Shown: in pieces, positions 7,591 to 17,321 of the stretch
Layout: each line of letters begins with the position of its first letter
Position numbering within the stretch: the stretch's first letter is position 1
From: Acidobacteriota bacterium
Lineage (GTDB): Bacteria > Zixibacteria > MSB-5A5 > GN15 > FEB-12
Length of the DNA: 64,000 nt
Direction: 5' to 3'
NCBI GenBank assembly: GCA_035529075.1
Contig: DATKXK010000014.1
Coordinates: 1 to 64,000, forward strand
Notes under the pieces: model-generated
What the model was told of the DNA's origin: nothing
Seen by the model: the letters and a program-made list of their open reading frames with translations, nothing else
The model's database searches: none
Made by a program: the position numbers and the translations under genes

Positions 7591-10500
7591 TTAGCTCAGA
7601 CCGTCGATTGTCCAGTCGCCAATTGGACCAGGACCATAGTTGAAGTAGTAATCAACCATGTACTGAACATCCGCGGCGTCGATGTCGCCGTCGCCGTCAA
7701 CGTCACCCAGGTGCTTGAACGGATACGGACCCGGGCCAATTAAGTTGACATACTCGGCCAGGCAAATGATGTCGGACAGGCAGACCTTGCCGTCATCATT
7801 TACGTCGCCGCGACCGAAGCCGACCCACTTGTTCACCAGTATGGCCAGATCCGCAACCTTCTCGTCGGCGACCGCAGTATTAGCGATTCCGTCAACGGTG
7901 AAGGTAGCGATGGCGAACTTGAGGGTTCCGTTCTCCTCGAAGTCATGCTCAATGTAGCAGTAGGCCGCATCCTGATCGTCCGCACCGTCCATGTCGTGAC
8001 CGTACGTCTGACCCGGAGGCTGACTCCAGTAGAAGAACAGCGAGTCGAAGTAAATGCGATCCGCCGAGGTAACGCACTGCTGGCGCTCCAACGGCGTGAC
8101 GTTCTTTATCGGCTCGAAGCCGGGGCCGAACGGCAGCTTGATGAAGCCCATCTGGGCGCCTGCCGGGTTCGCACCGTCTGTTACCCAGGCAGCCGAGACA
8201 TCACGATCGATGAACGTGGTGTCAAAGCCATCCGGGTTCCAGTCGGAGTAGAAGTCGTGGTCGAAGAACCCGCCAAACTTCCAACCGGGCACAGCGTTGC
8301 CGTTGCGCTCATGGAACTGGATGATCTCTACATGGACGTTGTTAAGCAGAGCGTACTCGGGAACGAGCATATCGACTGCGCCGAACGTCTTGGTGACGGC
8401 CTGCAGACCCATGGTTGAGTCGTTGTCAAACGGGGCCTCTTTGAGGAGATCCCAATCCCAACCACCGGCACCGTCGTCGAAGTTCTGGACGGAGTCGACG
8501 TAGCCCTTGTAGATGACGTCACCGCGGACCTCGACATAGGCTGACGTCGCGGCGTCCCAGATCTCGCCGAGCAGCTGGTCGGGGACCAGAGCCGGTTTGC
8601 ACGACTCGTCGATAATGTTCGGATCCGGCTGTATGGACCACCAACCGTTGACTTCACCGCCGCCGGTCCACCAATCCTGCGAGTTGAGCGCAAGACGACG
8701 CTGGCTCACGCCGTAGGCGTAAAAGCCCTGGTAGTTGCCGGCAACGTAGCCGTCAATTGAAAGGTTCACGCCCCAGTCACCGGTACCCATACGGGCGCTG
8801 TTGACGACGATCTGCTCGTTGGCAGCACCAACGCCGAAGTACAGCCTGGTGGTATCCATCAAGCAGCCACCGACCAGCGTAAGCGTGACCTGCGGCATAC
8901 GGGTGTTGTCGTTAAAGAAGTAGTCCGGATCGTTGTGCGCCGCGAACTCGACAAAGAAGGGATGCGGGCCGCGAGACACTTCCGGACCGTTGACGTGCAC
9001 CGTAATGTCGGCCAGATCACCGGGAGCCGTGACGAAGCCACCGCCTGCCGGTTCGAAGACGTCACCAGGTGACGATTCGATCAAGAAGATCGGCACACCG
9101 AGAGCAGCGCTGTTGACAGTGCTGCGTCCAGCGTCAGCGCGAGGATCGACCCAGGTTTCGAAGTCGATCGCCGGTACGCTGCGGTAGGCCGGCTTCTTGA
9201 AGGGCGAGCTGCCCAGAGTCATCTGGTCGGCCATCCCTTCGGTCAGGGCGGCAAAGCCCTCACGGACGGTGCTGAAGCCGGGAGCGCCACCAGGAGTGGT
9301 GGTGTTAGCGGCTTCATCGGCCACCAGCGTCACGATGAGATCTTCCGTGCACCCGCTGTTGGTGTACACTTCCTCAAACGTGATGAGGGTGTCGTACGGC
9401 GAGCCAAACGGCACGGCGACAGCGTCCGTCCACTTGAGAATCTCAAGACGCGGACGATCCGCACCCTTTGTCAGGTCGTACAGAGTGCCCCATGCGTCGG
9501 CAAAGACCACGTGAACTTCACCATAGGAGTCAACACCCATGGCACCCGAGGCGCCCTGGTTGTTGGCGGCACCGTGGTCAATACGACGGTTGAACAGCTC
9601 TTCGCCGGTTTCAGCGTCGAAGAAGGACAGGTAACCGAGGTCACCCGAGGTGCCGCCGGAGAATCCCATGAGGATGTCCGGACGGCCGTCCGGCTCGCAG
9701 CTCATGACGCCTTCGAACCGGATCCAGTTCTCCCACGCCGCTCCGGCTATCGTCGGAGGTGTGGTGGCGTAGTCAAGCTGGCCGGTAAACCGGCTGTAAG
9801 CCAGTACCGAACCGCCGAGCACGCCGAAATCGGCTCCCCACGTATAGGTGGTGAGCAGGAATACTCGAGCCGCATCGACGATCGGATGTGTCGTCAGGGT
9901 GCGCTGCGAGAAGTCCGTGCTCAGGACACTACCGTCGAGGGAAGCCAGGCGATAGAAACAACCTTCGTAGGCGTTGTTCACGTTGGCGCTCGTCGAGTTG
10001 GAACTGCAGTACAGTTCGCCATCATAGTACGAAACGCCGGAGTTGAACGTCTCGGTGCCGGGGATGTATTCCTCCACACCGTACAGGTCGTCTGCCTGCA
10101 GACCGTCGCCGGCCGCAAGGCTCCAGACCAGATCACCAGAGAAGGCGTACAGAGCCACTACGTCACCCTCGACACCGGTTGTGAAGAGAGAGAAGTAGAG
10201 GTTGTTGCCGTCGGTGGCACCGGAACGCAGCGTGTTACCGATCATCTGAACCTTGTAACCATTGCCGGCCCACCCCGCGTACGGCAGGCCGTCGGCGGCG
10301 TTCGCCGCGTAGATCCAGCCTGCGTCGTCAGAGAAGTAGAACACTTCCTGGCTACCGTCATCCAGAACGATAAAGTTACCGTACCGGATGGAGTTCATCA
10401 GCTCGAAACCGCCGCCGGTGTTCGCCGGCGTGGCCTCCCACACCTGCACAATCGGACCGCCGACAGTGGTCATGTCATAGGCCGACACGGCCGCAGCCGT

Positions 10501-12813
10501 ACCGCCGGCCACGAACAGGACCGGCTTCTGCACCGGCGTGCCGCCATCGTCGATATAGACATCGACAATGGTCGGGATGCAGCGGATGTTGCCGCCGATG
10601 GCATTCGGGAACGCACTGACGTCAATCTGATCAAGAAGAGCGCCCGAAACCAGGTCGAAGATGTAGTACCCACCCGACACGGCGGACGAGAAGGCCTGCA
10701 CTACATAGTCGTCCCAGATGATCGGACCGGAAGTGATGACACCCAAGGTCGGGTGCTCCCACTGCCAGTTAAGGTTCAGGTCGCACCAGGCGTCGCCAAT
10801 AGCGTCCATGGAGTGGCCGGTACGGGCGAAGTCGTGAGCAACCGTGGACCAATCGTCACCGGGCACACAGACGAACTCGGTGACGGGGACAGAGCAGAAG
10901 TAGACTTCTGCTATCAGGTTGTCGTAGTATCCATCCTCTTCGAAAATGGAGTACCACGTACCTCCGTATTGGTACCACGCGCCGCCGTTGACCCGTATGC
11001 CAGTCCGGTCTTCGGTTATGCACGATGCGTTACCGCCGGCTGAAAAGTCATACATAATAGCGACATAGAAGTCACCGAGGACCTGAATGCCCCCGGGGAT
11101 TACCACTTCCGTCCACCCAGAGTAGAACACAGGGCTCGGCACCGGATAGCTCGCGATAAGAGCGCCGGGTCCGGCCGCGCCGCCGTCAGCGTGAATGTTG
11201 ACCACGGCTTGGGCCAAACCGTCGCCGGCTATGTCGTAATAGTAGAAGCCGACTTTCTCAACGCGATTGATCGGTGCGCCCTTGACTCTCTGGGCCCAGC
11301 CGGTCTCGCCAAATGCCCAAAAGTACTGGGCTCCTGTCATATTAAGGGCCTGATTCTCGCAAATGTAGAATTCGTCCCTACACAGTTCGACACGGACCAG
11401 TGCTCCTTGCTCTTCACCGCCACCTTCGTCCAGCCAGCCGACGCTCAGCCCGGTGCGCTCCCACTGGAGCACGCCCGGGACGTCCATGAAGTTCACGGAT
11501 GCGCCGGTCATGCCTGGGTTGCTGGCGATTGAGTTCAGACCAAGCAGCACGAAGCCGGTCGACTGATCGTCGCTGGTCATCTTGATACTGGCATGCCACG
11601 GGCCGATCACCACAAGGTTGTGGGATGTGAAGTCGACATAGAGGTTCTCCCACGGGATGCCGATATCGATGTTGCCGGTAACAGGGAAGAGGTTGGCCAG
11701 TCCGCCCGGATACGTTTCCGTTGCCAGCGGGCCGGCTACCATGTCGATGTTACCCATGCCGTCATCCGGCCAGATGGAGACCTCGAAGGTATTGGTGCTC
11801 GTGGCATCATAGCCTACAAGGTCGCCAAAGAACCAGGCCGGGATCAGGTGCTGGACTCTGACCGTCTTGACCGTGTCCGGACCTTCGGAGACGAACCGCG
11901 CCGCAAAACCGTTGAGCAAACGGCCGCTCGCCCAGTCAGGATCCGGGTTAATCCAGAGACCCACGTACCCGGTACCGCCAGCCAGGCCATCGGCCCAGAA
12001 GCAGTCCGAGTAGAAGATGCAGTAGTCGGCATAGATGTCGTAGTTGGGGTCAACAGCGCCGCCCCAATTCGCTATGTTGGAATACCACACCAAGTCCACC
12101 GGGTCGTAGATCGAGCCTCTGCCCGTGCCGGTTGCCGTACCGCCCATCGCGACGTAGCCACCGTCATCCGAGTCGTAGAGTACCTCATCAGTGGGGTCTC
12201 CACCAGAGCACGACCACGCGATGTGGTAGTTCGAGCCGGTGATCTGCACGGGAGTCGCGAACGGGAAGTAGTAGTACCCGTGGTTGACTCCGTACGTGAT
12301 GGCGCCGGTGTTCCAGGACTCCTGGTACAACAGGTTGCCCGGGATACCGCCGGCATCGTCGTACACGCTGATCACGACATCGGGAACACCTAAGCCGTCG
12401 CCGTCGATGATGTCCCAGATCCACATCATGGAACCGTAGACCTCGGCGTAGTACTCGTTCGGGATGTCAAAGCGCATGGCAATCGCCGATCCGTCATTCA
12501 CATCCCAGCTAAAGTCGAACGCCGTGGCCGGGTCCCAGTAGCTGATGAAGTCGCAGGTCGTGGTGTCGGGCGCGGTTCCCTGCGGCGGGGTCTTCACCGG
12601 AGTTGGCATCTGCTTAAGGTCAGCCAGATCCTTATGGATCACATCCGGTGGCGTAAGGGCCGGGGAAGTGAGCTCCTTGTCGCCGGTGCTCAGGTTGACA
12701 GTGTTGTCAACAATAGCCTTCCGCTCGGGACCAACTCCGCCTGCAAAGGCAGCGCTAGACAAGACGAGTAAAAGCCCAAGGACGAATACCGTCATTGTTA
12801 GTCGTTTTAACAT
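7591..12813 (-). CDS. Giant secreted protein: beta-propeller plus C-terminal dockerin
   Basis: A 1740-aa exported protein with a clear signal peptide ending near 'SSAAFAGG' (residue 24). Residues about 30-640 contain several 'Y...F...D.GG..PG' beta-sandwich segments that resemble one another. Residues about 650-1110 look like a PQQ-type beta-propeller ('FDLVSGALLDQIDVSAF', 'YAANAADGLPYAGW'). The C-terminus, at about 1665-1727, has paired calcium loops 'GDVNDDGKVCLSDIICLAEY' and 'GDVDGDGDIDAADVQYMVDY', a dockerin type I pair. ATG follows GGAGG, and a promoter lies about 75 bp upstream. It is probably a surface-attached or cellulosome-like component; the ligand is unknown. Confidence 0.88.
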   Translation of the reverse strand: MLKRLTMTVFVLGLLLVLSSAAFAGGVGPERKAIVDNTVNLSTGDKELTSPALTPPDVIHKDLADLKQMPTPVKTPPQGTAPDTTTCDFISYWDPATAFDFSWDVNDGSAIAMRFDIPNEYYAEVYGSMMWIWDIIDGDGLGVPDVVISVYDDAGGIPGNLLYQESWNTGAITYGVNHGYYYFPFATPVQITGSNYHIAWSCSGGDPTDEVLYDSDDGGYVAMGGTATGTGRGSIYDPVDLVWYSNIANWGGAVDPNYDIYADYCIFYSDCFWADGLAGGTGYVGLWINPDPDWASGRLLNGFAARFVSEGPDTVKTVRVQHLIPAWFFGDLVGYDATSTNTFEVSIWPDDGMGNIDMVAGPLATETYPGGLANLFPVTGNIDIGIPWENLYVDFTSHNLVVIGPWHASIKMTSDDQSTGFVLLGLNSIASNPGMTGASVNFMDVPGVLQWERTGLSVGWLDEGGGEEQGALVRVELCRDEFYICENQALNMTGAQYFWAFGETGWAQRVKGAPINRVEKVGFYYYDIAGDGLAQAVVNIHADGGAAGPGALIASYPVPSPVFYSGWTEVVIPGGIQVLGDFYVAIMYDFSAGGNASCITEDRTGIRVNGGAWYQYGGTWYSIFEEDGYYDNLIAEVYFCSVPVTEFVCVPGDDWSTVAHDFARTGHSMDAIGDAWCDLNLNWQWEHPTLGVITSGPIIWDDYVVQAFSSAVSGGYYIFDLVSGALLDQIDVSAFPNAIGGNIRCIPTIVDVYIDDGGTPVQKPVLFVAGGTAAAVSAYDMTTVGGPIVQVWEATPANTGGGFELMNSIRYGNFIVLDDGSQEVFYFSDDAGWIYAANAADGLPYAGWAGNGYKVQMIGNTLRSGATDGNNLYFSLFTTGVEGDVVALYAFSGDLVWSLAAGDGLQADDLYGVEEYIPGTETFNSGVSYYDGELYCSSNSTSANVNNAYEGCFYRLASLDGSVLSTDFSQRTLTTHPIVDAARVFLLTTYTWGADFGVLGGSVLAYSRFTGQLDYATTPPTIAGAAWENWIRFEGVMSCEPDGRPDILMGFSGGTSGDLGYLSFFDAETGEELFNRRIDHGAANNQGASGAMGVDSYGEVHVVFADAWGTLYDLTKGADRPRLEILKWTDAVAVPFGSPYDTLITFEEVYTNSGCTEDLIVTLVADEAANTTTPGGAPGFSTVREGFAALTEGMADQMTLGSSPFKKPAYRSVPAIDFETWVDPRADAGRSTVNSAALGVPIFLIESSPGDVFEPAGGGFVTAPGDLADITVHVNGPEVSRGPHPFFVEFAAHNDPDYFFNDNTRMPQVTLTLVGGCLMDTTRLYFGVGAANEQIVVNSARMGTGDWGVNLSIDGYVAGNYQGFYAYGVSQRRLALNSQDWWTGGGEVNGWWSIQPDPNIIDESCKPALVPDQLLGEIWDAATSAYVEVRGDVIYKGYVDSVQNFDDGAGGWDWDLLKEAPFDNDSTMGLQAVTKTFGAVDMLVPEYALLNNVHVEIIQFHERNGNAVPGWKFGGFFDHDFYSDWNPDGFDTTFIDRDVSAAWVTDGANPAGAQMGFIKLPFGPGFEPIKNVTPLERQQCVTSADRIYFDSLFFYWSQPPGQTYGHDMDGADDQDAAYCYIEHDFEENGTLKFAIATFTVDGIANTAVADEKVADLAILVNKWVGFGRGDVNDDGKVCLSDIICLAEYVNLIGPGPYPFKHLGDVDGDGDIDAADVQYMVDYYFNYGPGPIGDWTIDGLS

Positions 12814-13509
12814 TTAGTTACTTCCTCCATAAAAAAGGAAAGCAATAAACCCGTTCGCCAAAGCCGGTCGATTGCCGGACCTGCCAATTATATCGGCAGG
12901 CATGTGGCATTTCGACACATCCTCACCAAGCTGTCTAGGGAAAGGTGAGTTTACTGCCTCAGCTAACGAATCCACTTGTTGTTCCTCATTCTAGGAGTTG
13001 GAGTTTGATACTCCATGGCGTTGTGTTAACATACGCTTCGTAGCTCTATTGATTCAGGACGAGAGTTCGTAAACCTCCTAAGTTCCCCACCAAGCTCAAA
13101 CCCATTCAGGCCTGAACTCAGTGACTTTGGTTACGGTTAGTAATAAGGGAAAGGTTTTAAGGAACTTAGCTTCTCAGTTGTCAACCCGATCCCGAAGGCT
13201 GCGCCCGAAAAGTTTTCCCGCAAACAGCGCGGAAATACAAAACGGACCACATCCTTGACGGTTTCAGGTTAAAACCGGATAGGTCTCGTTAACAATTTCG
13301 AAGCTTGCAAAAGAAGTACTTGGCGTTATAGCGAATCGCAATTTGGCTCTCGGATTCGGCTACAACTTCTACACACGCTCGAAAGCAAGGTACTGATTTC
13401 GTCGGGCTTGTCAAGAGAAAAAAGGAAATTTTTTCCGCAAAGTGCCTCTCGGCCGGGCCGGAGCCAGAATCGACTTGACAGGCCCGGGGGATGATCGGTT
13501 TATGTGTTG
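12814..13509. other. Gene-free gap of about 690 bp
   Basis: No credible gene is visible. A 78-codon minus-strand reading frame at 13289-13525 has no family features and runs into the next gene. The base composition is visibly more A+T-rich than the flanking genes. The gap contains the probable promoter of the giant dockerin gene, a 12-bp palindrome at 13105-13116, and a 9-bp inverted repeat (13078-13086 with 13160-13168). TTGACA at 13475 may serve the downstream ATPase gene. Confidence 0.6.
12887..12915 (-). promoter_or_regulatory. Candidate promoter of the giant dockerin gene
   Basis: On the minus strand TCGAAA, a 17-bp spacer and a perfect TATAAT are found, giving a leader of about 70 nt. 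The -10 box sits in the centre of a dyad, CCTGCC (12880-12885) with GGCAGG (12895-12900), which could be an operator or a leader hairpin. Confidence 0.5.
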
Positions 13510-15918
13510 ATGCGGCTCGTCTCACTGGATATTGCCAATTTTCGCGTGATCCGGCGCGCCCGCCTGGATTTCCCGGACTGTGTCATCGGTATTATCGGGC
13601 CCAACGGGGCAGGGAAATCCTCGATCGTGGAGGCGATTGCGTGGGCTTTGTACGGTCATCAGGCGGCTCGCTCGACCAAAGATGAGATCAAGTCGTCGTA
13701 TGTTGCGTCCTCAGACACCTGTCAGGCTGACCTTCAGTTCGAAGTCAACGGGGAGCATTACCGGGTGATCCGTCGCCTGGTGGGAAAAACTGAGCGGCCA
13801 GAGGCGCAAATGTACTGCGGCACGAAGACCGAAGCAGTCGGGAGCACCGAGACAACGGCGCGGGTCGAGACGTTGCTGGGGCTGGATCTGAAAGGGTTTC
13901 TGACGTCGTTCCTGGCACGACAAGCGGAGCTCAATGCGCTGTCGGATCTGGCGCCGCACAAGCGGCGTGAACATCTGGCCGGGATGCTGGGCATCGAACG
14001 GCTGGATAGCGCCATTGACAGGGTCAAGGCGGATATCCGGATCAGCGGCGAGAAAGCCGGCGTCGTACAGCGGCAGCTCTCGCAGAGAGAGAGTGTCGAA
14101 CTCAGACGGCAGGAGCTTCGGGAGCACGTAAACCTTGTTGAAAAACAACGCGATACGCAGGCGGGAGCACGGGCGGGGGCCCAGAAAGAGCTGCTTGAAC
14201 GTGCGACGATTTACCGGGAGCACGAATCAAAAAAGTCGGCGTGCTCCCAGCTCTCGACCCGGCTTTCGGCCCAGAAGGAAACAGCCGGTCACCTGGCCGG
14301 GCAGGTCGACAGGCTCGAAACCGAGATCGCGCAACTTAACGAGGCAGCCGACGAACTGCAAGGACTCCAGGCTTTGCTGACCGAGTTGGAACCGGCCCGC
14401 GGCGAACTTGACAGGCTCAGGCAACTGAAGACTCGCGCCGCTCACCGGGCCGACTTGCAGGAACAGGACGAGGCGCTCACGAAGGAGAGCGGGGAACTGC
14501 ACAGCAAGCAGGAACAGGCCGGCCGCGCTTGCGCTCAACTGGTCGGCGAGCTGGCTGATATTCCGGACCAGGTGGAGCAACTCCTGGCTTCATCGGGGAC
14601 GGAGCTCGAGCAGGCGCGCTCGGCGTGGGCCACGGTCAAAGGGGAGACGGAGACAACCCGGCGCGAGCTGTCCCGCGTAAAGGACCAGATTGTCTCGATC
14701 AATCAGATCGGTCCCGAGACGGTCTGCGATCGATGTCACCGGCCGTTCGGCGACGACCTGCCGGCTATACGAGAGCACCTCGAGACTGAACAGGACCGTC
14801 TTGCGGCGGCGCTCGAGACGTTCGACGAGCGGATGGCCGCCCAGCAGTCGCGGGGCGAAAAACTTAAACAGCGCCTTTCCGAACTCGAGCGGCAGGCCAG
14901 GCGGAAGATCCGGCTGCAAACGCAACTGGATGCCGCCCGGAAAGACGAGCACGACCTGAGACAACGCATAGCAGCGCTGCAGGCGCGGCAGGGACGGGTA
15001 TCGGCACAGTTGCAGGAGATGGGGGAGGTTCCCTCCGATCCGGTTGAGCTGGAGAGAGTCTCCGCGAAAGTGGATCAACTCGAACGCACCCGCCGGCGAT
15101 GCCATGAATTGACTGGCAGCCTGCAACGACTCGAACCGGCCCGGCGTGAACTTGAGCAAGTGCGGGAGAAGCTCGCCTCGATGCAAGCCACCATGAAACG
15201 ACTGGCGGAAGAATTCGAGGGTCTGGGCTACGATGAGGCAGTTTTCCAACAGTCCGCCGATGACCTGGCAAGGGCTCAGCAGGCGTTTGACAAAGAACGG
15301 GAATCGCTGGTCAACCTCACCAAGGAGCTTGAACTGTCAACACGAGAGCTGGCGTTGCTTGACGATCAACTCTCGGCACTGGAGCGGTCGGCGAAGGAAC
15401 TGGAAACATACCGGTCGGATCAGTTCTATGGCGAGAAGCTTCAGAAACTGCTGGGCGACTTTCGCACCCACGTGATCGCGCGGATCAGGCCGCGCCTGGC
15501 CGAGCTGTCCGGTCAGTTGTTCTCGGAGATGACGGCCGGACGGTACAGCATGGTGGAGTTGGACAGGCTGTATAATCTCAGGATCCTGGATTCGACGCAG
15601 TATTACGGCGTGGCTCGTTTCTCCGGCGGTGAGAAGGATCTGGCCAACCTGTGCCTGCGCCTGTCGATATCCCTGGCGCTGACGGAGTCAGCCGGGCTGG
15701 AACGTTCGTTTGTCATCCTGGACGAGGTGTTCGGATCTCAGGACGAGGTGCGCCGCGAATTGATTTTCGACAGCCTGGCAAATCTCAAAGCACGGTTTCC
15801 GCAAATGTTGCTGATTACCCATATCGAGGACATCCGGGACAAGGTCGAGTGCCTGGTCGAGGTGGAGCGCACGGCCGCCGGGTGGTCCGAAGTCAGACTC
15901 GGGGGCAATGTCGTCTAA
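13510..15918 (+). CDS. Rad50/SbcC-like SMC-family ATPase
   Basis: An 802-aa protein with Rad50/SbcC architecture. It has Walker A 'GPNGAGKS' at 30-37, a long coiled coil (about 170-640) interrupted by a zinc hook CxxC at C406/C409 ('VCDRCHRPF'), the signature 'FSGGEKDLA' near 704, and Walker B 'FVILDEVFGSQD' near 735. This family works with the Mre11/SbcD nuclease in DNA-end processing. No sbcD is present; a staphylococcal-type nuclease overlaps instead. It is shorter than most SbcC proteins (about 1000 aa) and closer to archaeal Rad50. ATG 13510 is chosen; GTG 13504 is in frame and neither has a ribosome-binding site. TTGACA at 13475 would place transcription start near the ATG. Confidence 0.9.
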   Translation: MRLVSLDIANFRVIRRARLDFPDCVIGIIGPNGAGKSSIVEAIAWALYGHQAARSTKDEIKSSYVASSDTCQADLQFEVNGEHYRVIRRLVGKTERPEAQMYCGTKTEAVGSTETTARVETLLGLDLKGFLTSFLARQAELNALSDLAPHKRREHLAGMLGIERLDSAIDRVKADIRISGEKAGVVQRQLSQRESVELRRQELREHVNLVEKQRDTQAGARAGAQKELLERATIYREHESKKSACSQLSTRLSAQKETAGHLAGQVDRLETEIAQLNEAADELQGLQALLTELEPARGELDRLRQLKTRAAHRADLQEQDEALTKESGELHSKQEQAGRACAQLVGELADIPDQVEQLLASSGTELEQARSAWATVKGETETTRRELSRVKDQIVSINQIGPETVCDRCHRPFGDDLPAIREHLETEQDRLAAALETFDERMAAQQSRGEKLKQRLSELERQARRKIRLQTQLDAARKDEHDLRQRIAALQARQGRVSAQLQEMGEVPSDPVELERVSAKVDQLERTRRRCHELTGSLQRLEPARRELEQVREKLASMQATMKRLAEEFEGLGYDEAVFQQSADDLARAQQAFDKERESLVNLTKELELSTRELALLDDQLSALERSAKELETYRSDQFYGEKLQKLLGDFRTHVIARIRPRLAELSGQLFSEMTAGRYSMVELDRLYNLRILDSTQYYGVARFSGGEKDLANLCLRLSISLALTESAGLERSFVILDEVFGSQDEVRRELIFDSLANLKARFPQMLLITHIEDIRDKVECLVEVERTAAGWSEVRLGGNVV

Positions 15919-16570
15919 ACGCACAAGCAAACGCAAACGGCTGCTGACGATATCGGTAGTGCTCGTGCTGGCCCTGCTGATTGTAGCCTTCCGGCTGGTC
16001 GAGGAGATCGGCCGGGAACGCAGACCGTCGGACAGGTTCGTGGTGGCCAGAGTGCTCGACGGTGATACCGTGGAACTGCGCGGAGGTGACCGGCTCCGGT
16101 TGCTGGCCATCGATACGCCGGAGAAGGGTGACCCGTTGTTTGACGAGGCCACGCGACTTCTGGATTCCCTGGCCGTGGGAGAGACGGCTGTAATCCGGTT
16201 CGCCGAGCAACGGCGGGACCGCTACGGACGGTTGCTCGGTTACCTCTACGTGGACACGCTGTTCGTAAACCGGGTGATCCTGGAAAGAGGGCTCGGGTAC
16301 CTGTATCTTTTCGGGGACAGTCGGCTCGACAGTCCCGCGATACGGCAGCTTCTCGAGGCACAGCGCCGGGCGATGGAAGAGAGGTCGGGTCTGTGGGGAA
16401 TCGACTACGCTCCCGAAGACCGGTATATCGCCAGACAGGGTTCGTTCCGTCTGCACCGTCCGGGCTGCCGGTCGGTGCAGGAACTCGCGCCCGGAACCTA
16501 CCGTGTATTTGCCACCCGCGAAGAGGGATTGGCGATCGGTCTTTCGCCGTGCCGCAACTGCAAACCGTGA
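15908..16570 (+). CDS. Membrane-anchored staphylococcal-nuclease-like protein
   Basis: This 220-aa protein has an N-terminal membrane anchor at about residues 12-31 and then a thermonuclease (SNase) domain: 'VLDGDTVELRG', 'LLAIDTPEKGD' and 'RDRYGRLLGYLYVD'. These include the conserved Asp, Glu and Arg of the active site. A short C-terminal tail has a Cys/His set ('HRPGCRSV' and 'PCRNCKP') resembling a small metal-binding knuckle. The start overlaps the preceding ATPase gene by 11 bp, so the two are probably translationally coupled. It is likely an envelope-side, calcium-dependent nucleic-acid nuclease; its link to the ATPase is inferred from position only. Confidence 0.88.
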   Translation: MSSKRTSKRKRLLTISVVLVLALLIVAFRLVEEIGRERRPSDRFVVARVLDGDTVELRGGDRLRLLAIDTPEKGDPLFDEATRLLDSLAVGETAVIRFAEQRRDRYGRLLGYLYVDTLFVNRVILERGLGYLYLFGDSRLDSPAIRQLLEAQRRAMEERSGLWGIDYAPEDRYIARQGSFRLHRPGCRSVQELAPGTYRVFATREEGLAIGLSPCRNCKP

Positions 16571-16679
16571 GTCTTCCGCAGGCGGGGGACGGCAGTAAGG
16601 CCGGGTCGTATCCCGTCGCCGGCAAAAGATCCGGATTTCTTAACTTGAAACGGCGGCCTGATTGTACAATTGTTGAAAT

Positions 16680-17321
16680 ATGCGCGGTCCGTCATCGACA
16701 GTAGTCGTGTTGTCAATCACGACAGTTCTGATCCTGTTCGCGCCATCGCTGTGCGCACAGAGCTGGGGTCAGCTGACCACCAGGCCGTACGATACGGTCG
16801 ACGCTGAAAATGTTCGGGTGTGGCTGAAACTGGAACGCGAGGCGCGGTGCCGCGTGACGGTAACAATCGTCGGCGCCCGGAACGATACCGTCAGACACCT
16901 TTTCAGCACGCTCATGCCGCCGGGATATTTCAATGTCTACTGGGACAAAATGGATGACTCCGGCCGGTTTGTCGATACCGGGAGCTACCGGTACGTCGCC
17001 CACGACTGCGCGGGGGTGCAGGGCGGCCTTCTCCGCGTGATCTACAAGGACTGGGAGCGGTCGAGCCGGCTGGTGACCGACCACTATCCGGATTCAGGTG
17101 TCATCGGGTTTGAGCTACTGAAGGATTCGGCCCTGGTCACGCTCTCTATTGAGAATACGGTTGGCCGCTTCGTGGACAGCCCGATTGCGGATTCACTCAT
17201 GCACCGAGGGTTCCACTCGTTTCGCTGGCAACCCGACGCCCGGGTCCCTTCCGGGCGCTACACGATAAAGCTGCAGGTGGGTGATTATCTCCACTTGGGC
17301 AGGATCAGGTATCGCAAATGA
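16680..17321 (+). CDS. Secreted FlgD-Ig-like protein
   Basis: A 213-aa exported protein with a signal peptide ending near 'APSLCAQS' (residue 26). Two FlgD/Ig-type beta-sandwich repeats follow. The first includes 'TVTIVGARNDTVRHL', 'GYFNVYWDKMDDSGRFVDTGSYRY'-type strands, and the second 'VTLSIENTVGRFVDS' with 'GFHSFRWQPDARVPSGRYTIKL'-type strands. Such domains are common in secreted proteins of FCB-group bacteria. The stop overlaps the next gene's ATG (ATGA). A TACAAT box lies only 9 nt before the ATG. The function is unknown. Confidence 0.75.
   Translation: MRGPSSTVVVLSITTVLILFAPSLCAQSWGQLTTRPYDTVDAENVRVWLKLEREARCRVTVTIVGARNDTVRHLFSTLMPPGYFNVYWDKMDDSGRFVDTGSYRYVAHDCAGVQGGLLRVIYKDWERSSRLVTDHYPDSGVIGFELLKDSALVTLSIENTVGRFVDSPIADSLMHRGFHSFRWQPDARVPSGRYTIKLQVGDYLHLGRIRYRK

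Noticed and set aside
9511..11043. 510-codon plus-strand frame inside the 1740-aa protein gene
   Set aside because: It is antisense to a protein with clear signal peptide, propeller and dockerin; the frame is Val/Arg/Gly-rich with no domain.
13289..13525. 78-codon minus-strand frame in the gene-free gap
   Set aside because: It has no ribosome-binding site, no recognisable feature, and overlaps the ATPase start.
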